A stretch of 64,000 nucleotides of DNA. Source: Asparagopsis taxiformis. Lineage: Eukaryota > Rhodophyta > Florideophyceae > Bonnemaisoniales > Bonnemaisoniaceae. The translations under genes were made by a program, and so were the position numbers. The stretch covers positions 1 to 64,000 of the forward strand of contig JALQPE010000837.1 in assembly GCA_030407315.1 (NCBI GenBank). Direction: 5' to 3'. The number at the start of each line of letters is the position of its first letter. Position 1 is the stretch's first letter. Below the pieces are notes generated by a model. The model ran no database searches, was not told the DNA's origin, and saw nothing but the letters and a program-made list of their open reading frames with translations. Below, piece by piece: positions 53,544 through 62,712 of the stretch.

Positions 53544-55648
53544 CTAGTGCGGAGGTTCAACCCTATTTCTGTAAACATGTTCCACAAGTTCCAGAAGTGC
53601 CTGCATTTTCATAGGACAATTTATCCTGGATTCTTCAGACCGTATTCTGAACAGAACCTTATTCCGATCTGGCGGAGACACGACATTGTTGGGCGGCGTT
53701 GAACGGAGAGAAGGTGGGCAAATAGTGAACCCTTTCAGTCCTGGGGTGCTAGTGGGAAGTCTTTCCCACTGATCATCACTGAATACCTTCACATCGTATG
53801 CAGTGTTGTAGAAGTCAGAATTCGTTTCTGGTTCTTCGTCCCGGTAGAACCTGAAATACCTGTACTTTGAGAAAGGCTTTACCTTCCCGATACAGTTTGT
53901 CTCCCTACATAGGCCTGAGAAATTGATAATATGAAGCATACGAACCACAACTGGCTGTGGTGTGAAGGACTTCCTCAACTCCTCGAGTAGTTCTTCCATA
54001 GTCACAGCGTTATTAGAATGCCTTCTTCTCGAGGTACAACTGAATGCTTGGTCAATATCAGCATGTGTATGTCCTACAGGAAGGAAAGACACGAAAACCT
54101 CTTGATAAACTCCCCAGGCCACGAGACATTCCAAATAACAAAACAAAAATTTGTTCTTGTTTTCGCGTGTGCAGTTATCGACTTGCAAGTACAAGGTTCC
54201 TTCAAGTTGTGAGCTCTCGGCCTTGGCTGACAGAATTCTATGGAGAGCTTCAATGATATGATTTGCCCCAGTCTCATGCTCTGCAGTCATTGTATATAGT
54301 GTGAGGCGTTTTCGAACTCTATGTTCGAGTACACCAACAAGTTTCACCTTGAGACTGTGCCCAACGGTTGCTTTCGTACTCACGGAGAAGTAAGGAAGTC
54401 CATAACCAGATTGATCAGCACCGTCAATAATTAGGGATGTATATTTTGAGGGATACAATGTAGTTAGTTCACATTTCCTCTGGTATTCTCTTCTTTCTCT
54501 GGCGACCATCTCGATATGCAAACGCCTTCTCTCGAGAAGAGGGGCAGTACGAGTCACATCTGTTCCGAGTCTCTCTAAGGCACTGCGAATGTATTCGCAC
54601 TCAGTACATTTTGTAAACCTCTGAATTCTCCGTACTTTGATATCTCCACAATATGTCTTCCATGTGGAGTAGAAGTAAGTTAGAGAAGGTGGGTTTTGTG
54701 TACCATACAGAACAGAGTACTGTTCACAGAACATTTCATAGACAGCTTTTTTTGGAATAGTGGGAGATGCCTCTCGTTTGTATCTGGCATCCGATCTGCC
54801 GTTGACTCTGCGAAACGCTCTAGGAAGCCTATTACTGCATCTCTGCTGGGAGAAGCCAGGAGTTTTGATGTTTGAATTGAACAGAAGCTTCTTCCGTTCG
54901 TATATGACTTCTTGACGGAGCTCTGTAGGTGCCGGGAAAACTTAAAAGAGGACTCAAGGAACTTGTAACAGACCTTCCTCCCTGCAAACCTGAAGATCAT
55001 AGAACTTGGCTCCAGTAAATTTTGCAGATATCTTCTCCTATCTTCATTTCCCCAGAGAAGTACTCGGGAAGTTTCACTGGACAAGAATACACAATCTGTT
55101 CTCGAAAAGCAATTCTGTTGACAGCATTTCATCTTCTTCATTTCTGTGCTCGACAGAGACAGAACAAGATTTCTCCTGAATATCTTCCTTCTGCTTTCTG
55201 GTTTCAACAACTTACCTCTTACTTTGCTGTCGTACGGCTTTCTTTTCCGATTGTAGTGATTTTTGGAGTGGAAGTTCTCTGCAGAAACAAATTCGTTTCG
55301 CTCAGAAACTTTTAGAGAATCAGAAGAAACTTGTTCATTATCAGGATCGTCCATGTCGCTCAAGGGGACTTCAAAATTCCTTGACCCAATGAGATCAGGT
55401 ACAAAGTCATTAGATCCTTGATCCGCTCTTGCGGTCTCTGTAGGGATTCCGTACATGTGCAAAACTTTCTCTGAACTCTCTTCTTCTCCTTTCTGAATTT
55501 TTTCTCCTTTCGTTATCAAGGCACTGGATCCATGCATAGTGAGTGTGAAACCAGGATCTACTCCCAATGAAAGTAGAATGGATTCGGCTTGGGTACGCAG
55601 TACATCGTGATCGCAGGGGGAAAGCGGGGTGGGATCTTGTGTGCTCAT
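53544..55648 (-). CDS. DUF7869-type putative transposase in two frames (-1 overlap)
   Basis: ATG at 55648 opens ORF1 (to 54680). ORF2 in the -1 frame ends at 53544, giving a fused product of 701 residues. ORF1 has an acidic N-terminus and the zinc/Cys module KCCQQNCF, RRRYLQNLL and FAGRKVCYKFLESSFKFS. ORF2 has CTECEYIRSAL, TSLIIDGADQSGYGLP, LQVDNCTRENKNKF and FLPVGHTHADIDQAFS. The spaced acidic residues in DGADQ, VDNC and HTHADIDQ form an RNase-H-like candidate catalytic triad typical of DUF7869 proteins, which are spread in algae, oomycetes and invertebrates and presumed transposases. All catalytic candidates lie after the shift, so ORF1 alone would be a DNA-binding product. The methyltransferase gene lies upstream on the same strand. 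Confidence 0.65.
54746..54752 (-). other. Candidate -1 ribosomal frameshift site, A_AAA_AAG
   Basis: ORF1 codons are CAA (54754-54752), AAA (54751-54749) and AAG (54748-54746), that is, A_AAA_AAG in phase. A -1 slip makes GCT at 54746 the next codon and continues as AVYEMFCEQY in ORF2. Without the slip, translation stops 21 codons later at 54680. The run is A7; a lost A would mimic it. Confidence 0.5.
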
Positions 55649-56039
55649 TGTGAAAGATCCGAAAATGGTTCTGTTTCGATTGTTACGCAATAGTGGTTGA
55701 GAAAATAGAACAGGGATATCGGACAAATCATATTTTCCTAGAGCTCTCTATACAAATTACGTATCTACAACTTTATCACTCAGGAGTCTGCTGTATCGGC
55801 TGTCAGGAAAACTTTGGCGTTGAAGAATTGTAACGGGAAGAAATATAATATACGTGTAACGGTATGTATTCCTAGACTCGAGCACAGCAGCATCCGTTAC
55901 AGTATTTCTGAAGAATAGAAGTTTACTGGAAAGGTTTCCAATTTCAGGCTATGGTGTACTTCTCGATAAGGGCAACAGGAGAGAACTGATAGCTGCGATT
56001 CGTCCATGTTCTACTATATGTTACAAATGGTCGTGAAAA
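55649..56039. other. Intergenic region between transposase and methyltransferase
   Basis: About 390 bases of AT-rich sequence hold no ORF of note. They should contain the transposase promoter and the 3' end of the methyltransferase transcript. I see no repeat. Confidence 0.4.
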
Positions 56040-58949
56040 TCATTGCTTGCCGGAGATACCATTTGAAACTTGCATTGCATATAGATCCCATGAGAATACT
56101 CCTACGAGACCTTGCAAAGTCTTGGGTGGCTCCTCAACCCCACCATAGCCATACGGGTACGCATAGTTCTTAGCATTTTCCTTCACCTCAAAATGATAGC
56201 AAGATATGAGCTTCTGACCTTTCTTCTCATATTTGGTCAGCGACAAATTATGAATTGAAGTTTGAAGAGCGGTACTTTCTTCCCGTCCTAGAAGAAGCTT
56301 TGCAACCCCCACAATGTTACCGTCTATCATGAGGTCCACTATATCCCCTCCTCTGGGAACTTGTCTTTCGTTTCCATCTTCTGTTACTCTTGCAATACAG
56401 TCAATCTCTCCACTGCTGTCTGTATTTCTGGAATCCCCTATCTTTCTCTTCTTCGAATCATTTTTCGTTTTGGGAACCTTTGAATACAATATTTCGGCTA
56501 CAGCTCGAAGTCTTTCATGAGCAATGCGGAAAGTTCGGGCATTCGCCTCAATTACAACGCATGATCGAGCGGTTCTCATTGATGCAATAGCAGTTGTTAA
56601 CGTTCCTGAGTACATATCCAAAACAGAACCTCTTTCCGGACAGAAAGTATTGATTAGCTCAGAAAGTAGGGCAATTTTTTTTCCTCCGTAAGAACCGGGG
56701 CCTTTGAGCCAGGAATAACAAGCTTTTCTTTAGAAACAGGTATATCTGACATCGCAGCGAACCTTCTGCTTGTCTTTGAAGTTTGAAGGGACAAAATGGT
56801 ACGGACTCTTCAGATCAGGTTTGAAACCATCTTTACAAGCCCCTGGTGCCTTTGCGATCACTGCAAAGTCACATGCGTCTTGAGGAAAGTTTTCACCTCT
56901 GTGGTGTTGTATGGTTCGAGTATCCTTCATTATAACGAAAGGATACTCTGGACCGGAAAAACCAATCCGATGAAGCTCACTGTAAAAACTTTCGAAGTTT
57001 CGGAACGACAAAAACGAAAGAAACCATCCACCGGGCTTCAGAACTCGTCTCGCGAACTGACAAAGAGATTTAATTTCTTTGTCGTCGATAAAATTGTCGT
57101 AGTTTGTGGTACGAAGTGCCTGGGACTTCGGAGTACCATATGGCGGATCGGTAAGGATGAAGTCAAAAAGGGGGTGGTTATCAGTCCATACCGTTTTGTC
57201 GAATTCTTGCCATTTCATCTGATAACAAGCAACTCCCATTTGACTCAAGTGATCAATTTTATCTTCTGAGTTATTTTCATCTGGAGCAGATCGCTTTGGT
57301 CGGGTATTCAGCCTTTCAGAATTCAAACTTGGAACGTTTCCAGCACAGACAATCTCACCTTGCTTAGTTCCTGTTTTACCTGGATCAGAAACATGTTCCG
57401 ATTTAGAAGTTTTGCTCTCGGAAGGCTTAACAACTTCATTATGCTCTTGTTCAGACCTAGCGACAGTTTCTGCGCTGACTTCACCCTTTTCTGTTATTTG
57501 TTCTTCACCTCCATCATTCTCATTGGGTAAGGCACCCTCTGAAAGATCACCATCAACTTGAACAGAATCATACTCTGAAATGCTCCTATTTTGCTCAATG
57601 TATTTCTTTTCCTTCATTGGTGCTGCCTCTGGACAGACTTTTCGGTATTGCTTCAAGAGCGTTTCAAGAATTTCTGTGTCGTTACCAGAGTTAGCAGAAA
57701 CTTCTGTATCGAACTTAGTCGATCTAAGAAGGTTATTCTTGATTGCTTCCATGCCAGAGGGCCATGTTTCCTCCTCGATGAGGGACTCGAACTTCCTAGC
57801 CTCCCTCAAAGCATGACAAGCGCTTTCGAATTGCTCTACTGTGGCTTTGTAGGATGCTGCTTTAAACTTATTTGACCTCGAAATTTCTCTGAGGCGATAC
57901 AGTGTGCTGATATGATTTTGTTCTGCGTCCGGCCCCGTAGCGTTCATAAACTTGGTAGCTGACTTGATCGATGTAATGTTAATGAACCTACGGAACACCC
58001 GACAGTCAACTGTGTGCATTGCAGACACGGAGTCACCAATTTTCTCTCCTGATGAGAGGGGTTCCGCAAGCTCTGGATGTTCCGAGTTCATTATCTTACC
58101 AATTTCATGAATGACTTTTAGTGGTAATCGAACAGCCGTAGTAGCTGTTTGTCTCATAGTGTTATCTTTGAGATGTGTGCATCCATCATATGCAGAGGCA
58201 ATTTGCTTTGCAGTTGGTTGCTTCCCGTTCGACATCGTCCTTAACCGATCTGATTCTTCGCGAAGACCAATTAGTGTATCGTACAACGTGGACTCGATGA
58301 AAAAGGATGCATCGTGCTTCCTGTTTTGATGCCATCCCAACTGTTTCAAAACTTGTAAGCTATGACCGCCTTTCAGAATAGTAACGGGCCAGAGAAATGA
58401 CTCCCATACATCTGGGCTCTCATCCATCAGCTCCAGAATGGCGGTGAGTCTATGCATCCCATCTACTACACCATACCAAACAGAACGACCTTCTGCTTTT
58501 TCGACTGCCTGAGACTCGGAAAGAGGTTTTCCATCGGATCCTTTCATAGATCGGAAGAAGTCTACTACGTGGCGTTTCAGACCACCAGTGAGTCCGACTA
58601 CGATCCCGTTATCGGAACCAGCAATGAAACCTTGACCGTATCTGTCGTTATTTACTCGACCATTTCTCGTGTCCCGATCGAAGCTAGAACCGTTGAAAAT
58701 TGCCTTCAATCTCATAACACCAGATCTTGAAATCTGTCGAACAGAGGTTAGAGGGACACAAGAACGTGGATCCACTCGCATGTTAGTGGAACCCTCCATA
58801 ACATCCGCGAAAAGCGCCATGATGGATGTGTCTCGTGGTGTGGAACGAGCATCTTGTGTACCGGAAATATTCTTTTGTTTGAAAAAAGAGCTGGACATAT
58901 CTGTGATAGCCGTTTTCAAGCAAGAATTGTTGGGAGGGTGTATATGCAT
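56040..58949 (-). CDS. ParB-like domain fused to a DNA amino-methyltransferase
   Basis: An ATG at 58949 (a second at 58898) opens an ORF to 56730. Residues about 155-175 contain WYGVVDGMHRLTAILEL, the DG-HR motif of ParB/Srx-fold domains, followed by helical regions and a long acidic linker. From about residue 590 come FDFILTDPPYGTP (methyltransferase motif IV), RRVLKPGGWFLSFLSF, then the end of the frame. The missing stretch IPVSKEKLVIPGSKAPVL lies in the +1 frame (about 56775-56680). The last part, in the original frame to 56040, has VLDMYSGTLTTAIASM (SAM motif I). Motif IV before motif I is the beta class. Two frame changes are needed: a +1 near 56780 without signal, and a -1 at an A8 run with an in-phase A_AAA_AAA. 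ParB-methyltransferase fusions are known from phages and bacteria. The substrate base is not determinable. Confidence 0.65.
56675..56682 (-). other. Candidate -1 slippery A8 run in the methyltransferase gene
   Basis: In the frame reading KAPVLTEE the codons GAA, AAA and AAA form A_AAA_AAA. A -1 slip continues as IALLSELINTFCPERG, which leads directly into VLDMYSG. The upstream +1 change at about 56780 is unexplained, so decay or assembly error is a stronger possibility here than at the other three sites. Confidence 0.35.
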
Positions 58950-60125
58950 AGAGTGGAACACAAATTGTCCTACCAGATGTTTGGATAATAAGCAACGAAG
59001 CGCCGACGTCGGACTCCATGATGATATAAACGGAATAAAGTTCCTGAATAGTTTATTGCTACGCTCCCTGATCCGTTAAAGTTATAGACTCTCAGTACAA
59101 TAACATCTCTTCACGTATAGCACAGGACAGAGTGTCAACTCTGCAAGGATGGTATTCCAGAGACTTACATGCAGTGTATTATTGCAAACTGGAAAAATTT
59201 GCGGTGCAGGACGTCTAATTGCACCACTTGCTGAATATGTGAAGTAGAAATGAAATGAACTCTGCTGGCTCAGGGTTCGATACCGAAAGGGAGAAGCAAA
59301 CTGCACTTCAGGCCACACGAAGCTGAGCGAATGTATGACAAGCCAGCTCCATCTTGTAGTCAAGGCCATCACTCCACTCTTCGGTCTGGCTAGCCAGTCA
59401 GCGTTGAATATCAATATTGGACTATACATCTGACTGCAGACGTATCTAGAGATCCTTTCTCAACACATGTGGCTAAAATGAATCACTGAAACCGGTAATG
59501 AATTTTGAAAGGTGACCTGAACGACAAGTGTTCTCATGATAATGCTTCATATCAAAATGTATTTTTAGTAATCCAATTACAAAATGGTAATATTCAGAAC
59601 TATTTCTGCTCTATTCCTATTTCACAGCTGTAGAAACCTATCCGTCTGATATCAATATTAGTCGATAGGTTTCAATCTGCTTCAATTTGAGTTTCCACCG
59701 TCACCTCGAAGAGCTTAGTTAGTACATCTTTCATGCATCCATTTTACACATGGTGAAGACAATGGCAACCCTACTCCTCACACTGCTCACATTTCCCTAG
59801 CGTTGTATGTTGCAGTCAGATAAGTAGACCTACTTTGAATTCGGAATTCCATACTGAACACCACTGGGAGTTCGCCATATGGACTAGCTTCTTATTGTAC
59901 TGCTTACCGTTGGAAGCAGCAGAACCAAAATAATATTCTGAAAATATTGAATCAATGAAAATTTCTTTGAATTGTTTCTGAGTTTGAATACTTTATCTTT
60001 ATGTCGTATTCAGGATATTGTTCTGGTTCCAGCACCTAGCGTGAATATAACAGTTGGTTGTCAAAACCAGTATTTGATATTTGCCATACAACGTTGTATG
60101 GTACCATAAACGACTTCGTTTCAAA
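58950..60125. other. AT-rich spacer between divergent genes
   Basis: 1.2 kb separates the minus-strand methyltransferase and the plus-strand gene at 60126. A 10-bp-arm hairpin (GAAACCTATC ... GATAGGTTTC) lies around 59635-59673, and a perfect 18-bp palindrome (CCATACAACGTTGTATGG) at 60084-60101, just 25 bases before the next ATG. No gene is seen. The divergent promoters should be here. Confidence 0.5.
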
Positions 60126-61118
60126 ATGCGTACGAGGTCTGGTCGCCCAACAACAGCGAAAAAAGTACCGCGCGGGTCGCTCAAGAAGAGCTCGGCGACT
60201 AAGGTACCCGTCCAAGCGCAAAAAGCCCTACGCGCTGGATCAAGCAAGGATACATCGCCCGTTATTCAAGATGAGCGCTCCCTAGAAACTGTTACACTCC
60301 CAAGTCAAGCGAAGAGGTCAGTATCTCTCACAATTTCACAACGAAGACTATCGAATGCCAAAGAGCTCTCAGCTCCTTCTCAAATCAAGAAACTTACTAC
60401 AAAGCATTGCTGTAAGCTAAAATGCTTCCAAAAGGTTGACCGAGATCAGCTTTGTGATGATATGAAGAAAGTTGCACATATGAACCAGAAAGATCGACGC
60501 CATTTCTTACAATCTTTGTTTGTGCAAGAGTTTGAAACGTACCGTTACGGTGGAAGGAGAGTTTGCTACAAATTTCTGAACCAAACATTCCGATTTTCAA
60601 TTGATATGCAGTGGAAAACGAAAATGAAGCTTATTGGTGCGTCTGCCTCTCAACCAGTTGAATCTCCTGATTCGGAACTAGGTTCTGCTTCTGATAGCGA
60701 AAAGCAACCTGAAATTGATGAACAAGATCAGTTGCACCCTGAGGAATCAGATGATATGGTCAACATTGATGAACAAGATCAGTTGTGCCCCGAGGAATCA
60801 GATGATATGGTCAACACGTTTGTTGCTGTGAAAGGGACAGGCTGTTCAGCTGAGGAGCCTTTCTCGTTAGCAAAGGTTAAAGGTGTAGAAAGGGGAAAAA
60901 AGGAAAGAAATGTACTCAAGATCACAGTTGAATGGATGGAAAAGAAGGATGGAAATGCCCTAACGTGCCGTTATGAACCATGTTTGAGAAGGAATGGATG
61001 CCCTCGGGTCGACCATATCTCTCCTGATAGTGTTATCCTTGAGATCCCGGAGCTTGTAGATGATCGGCTGGATTCCTATTCGCGTGATTTCTTGACCAAG
61101 TTCCTAGACCTAGACTAG
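60126..61118 (+). CDS. Stand-alone paralogue of the transposase N-terminal domain
   Basis: The ATG at 60126 opens 330 codons. A basic N-terminus (MRTRSGRPTTAKKVP) precedes HCCKLKCF, RRHFLQSLFV and YGGRRVCYKFLNQTFRFS. This matches the module CCQQNCF, RRRYLQNLL, FAGRKVCYKFLESSFKFS of the minus-strand DUF7869 transposase in order and spacing. Instead of the catalytic core there is an acidic direct repeat (NIDEQDQL-PEESDDMV twice, 60711-60818), then a C-terminal domain rich in W, R and C (ITVEWMEKKDG, CRYEPCL) that resembles the separated transposase C-terminal module. It could be a DNA-binding accessory or a repressor competing with the transposase for ends. It is intact with no frameshift. Confidence 0.6.
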   Translation: MRTRSGRPTTAKKVPRGSLKKSSATKVPVQAQKALRAGSSKDTSPVIQDERSLETVTLPSQAKRSVSLTISQRRLSNAKELSAPSQIKKLTTKHCCKLKCFQKVDRDQLCDDMKKVAHMNQKDRRHFLQSLFVQEFETYRYGGRRVCYKFLNQTFRFSIDMQWKTKMKLIGASASQPVESPDSELGSASDSEKQPEIDEQDQLHPEESDDMVNIDEQDQLCPEESDDMVNTFVAVKGTGCSAEEPFSLAKVKGVERGKKERNVLKITVEWMEKKDGNALTCRYEPCLRRNGCPRVDHISPDSVILEIPELVDDRLDSYSRDFLTKFLDLD

Positions 61119-61640
61119 AATATTTCTGTGAACCAATAGCAATGTTTCCAAGATCCACACCTATCAAACGCAGCAGAATTCAATTGCGGTTGGAGTATGT
61201 TTGAGCGACAAATGAGTAAAATCAACTTAGGCAGAGGATGGCAGCAACGGGGAACGAAATATTTACTGTCCAGTGACGTATAATATAACTGTGCACTACG
61301 CAGGAACATCATCAGTTCACGTTGGGAAATTTCACTATGTCTTGGGGATGCAATCTGACACGACTACATGTCTGACAGCTTCATCAAGGCGCTGCAGCGT
61401 GCCCAAAATGTTGATAGCTCGTGTTACCAGTCCTCTCCCAAACCGTCATTGTTCGTAGGCTACACTTGTTCGTAGGCTACACTATGTAGCCCACACTATT
61501 CAATCTACATAAAAGGTAGGCTACAATATGAATCAATTTGTAGGTAACACTATATTCCGTTTTTGGTCACTCAGACGGAAGTTCCTACACTATGCTACCT
61601 ATGTTTTGAATTCGCTAGCCACCTAGGATTGTAGTTGTAG
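61119..61640 (+). repeat. Spacer with short GTAGGCTACA repeats
   Basis: GTAGGCTACA and related words (GTAGCC, GTAGGTAACA) recur at about 61455-61560 in both orientations over about 110 bases. They could be subterminal repeats of the 53-61 kb element or the start of the next retroelement. No gene is seen. Confidence 0.45.
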
Positions 61641-61948
61641 AAGCTAGAACTAGAATAAATAGGCGACTTGCTCCGGAGCCGAGGCAAGATCATCCACCAT
61701 CTTTACCATCAACAACCACCTCATCAACACGATCATCCCCCAGCGCGAGTATTCGCGATACACCGGCGTACCGTGCGCCAATCAAAACCGAACACTTGTC
61801 ATTTTTAATTTCGGGAATCGTTTTTCCCATCACTTGCAAGTCCGGGGAAACTTCTTTCCCAAAATCAAAATAATCTGAAAAAAAGGCAAAAAGGCAAAAA
61901 AAAAAAGAAAGAAAGAAAAAAGCCAAAAGCTCATAAAAAAGCCAAAAG

Positions 61949-61982
<34 letters not shown>

Positions 61983-62213
61983 AAAAAAAGAAAAAGATTT
62001 TTACACGTGTGCAAAGGACTAATTTCACCCTGCGGTCATTATCCTATCAGATAATATCACTTTGTGGACATTTTTCCCCTGAATTTTCAAATTCTTGTAT
62101 ACTTCGGTATATTTTCACTCGCTGTAAATAATCGAAAGAAAAGTAAGTTGAAAAAAAAAAAAAAAACCAAAAGAAAAACATTTCAAAAAGGAGATTGCTA
62201 ACCTACTTACAGT
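61641..62213 (+). other. LTR-proximal leader of a second retrotransposon, A-rich
   Basis: AATAAATAGG near 61653 resembles a TATA box. Downstream are A-rich tracts including a run of about 29 As (61952-61980) and an A14 run near 62151-62164. Just before the first ORF, CTAAC followed by TTACAG (62200-62213) looks like a branch point and 3' splice site. I could not identify a primer binding site with confidence. Confidence 0.35.
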
Positions 62214-62637
62214 GGCTCGTTGCAAGAGGCCCGAAAACGACCCCGCGGTCCTTCGCGAAAGGGCCCTCCGCAGCCGACCAGCCAATCGGGCTTCCGCTTC
62301 CTCAGCCAATCAGGCATCTTCCTCGACAGGTGGCCTCCAAGTATTGGACGACCGCGCATCTCGACACATTCACCGCGTCGCAACCGACAGGATCGAAAAA
62401 CGCACTGTAAAGCCAGCGAAGTGTAAGCTCTATGACCGCACCTTCACCTCTCGCAAGCAGTTGCTTATTCATAGGGGATCTAAGGGTCACAAAAACAAAT
62501 TAGAGAAGACCGAGTTAGAGAAAAAACCCCTCCGCTGCGATATTTGCGACATAGACTTCAACAGCGTGCACAACTTCGACAACCACCAATTTGGTGACAA
62601 GCATCGCAACGCTAGGCGCAAAGCAGAGAATAAGTAG
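62214..62637 (+). CDS. Small C2H2 zinc-finger ORF in the retroelement leader
   Basis: The ORF has no ATG. It begins just after a 3' splice-site-like TTACAG and reads ARCKRPENDPAVLRERAL before two fingers. The first (CKLYDRTFTSRKQLLIHRGSKGH) lacks its second cysteine. The second (CDICDIDFNSVHNFDNHQFGDKH) is a complete C2H2 finger of the long-linker, dsRNA/U1-type spacing. If splicing delivers an A, the codon becomes ATG GCT, that is, a start codon split by the intron. It stops at 62637, 75 bases before gag. Role unknown; it may be a nucleic-acid-binding accessory. Confidence 0.45.
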
Positions 62638-62712
62638 TACAATTAAAGGGTAATTCATACGATCAATTGAAACAGATCTGAATTAATTGTTCCCTTGTAC
62701 CAACTGTACATA

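Noticed and set aside
61870..62170. Poly-A tracts as a LINE/SINE tail or polyadenylated retrogene
   Set aside because: The tracts lie inside the leader of an LTR element, several in a row, with no upstream LINE or retrogene sequence.
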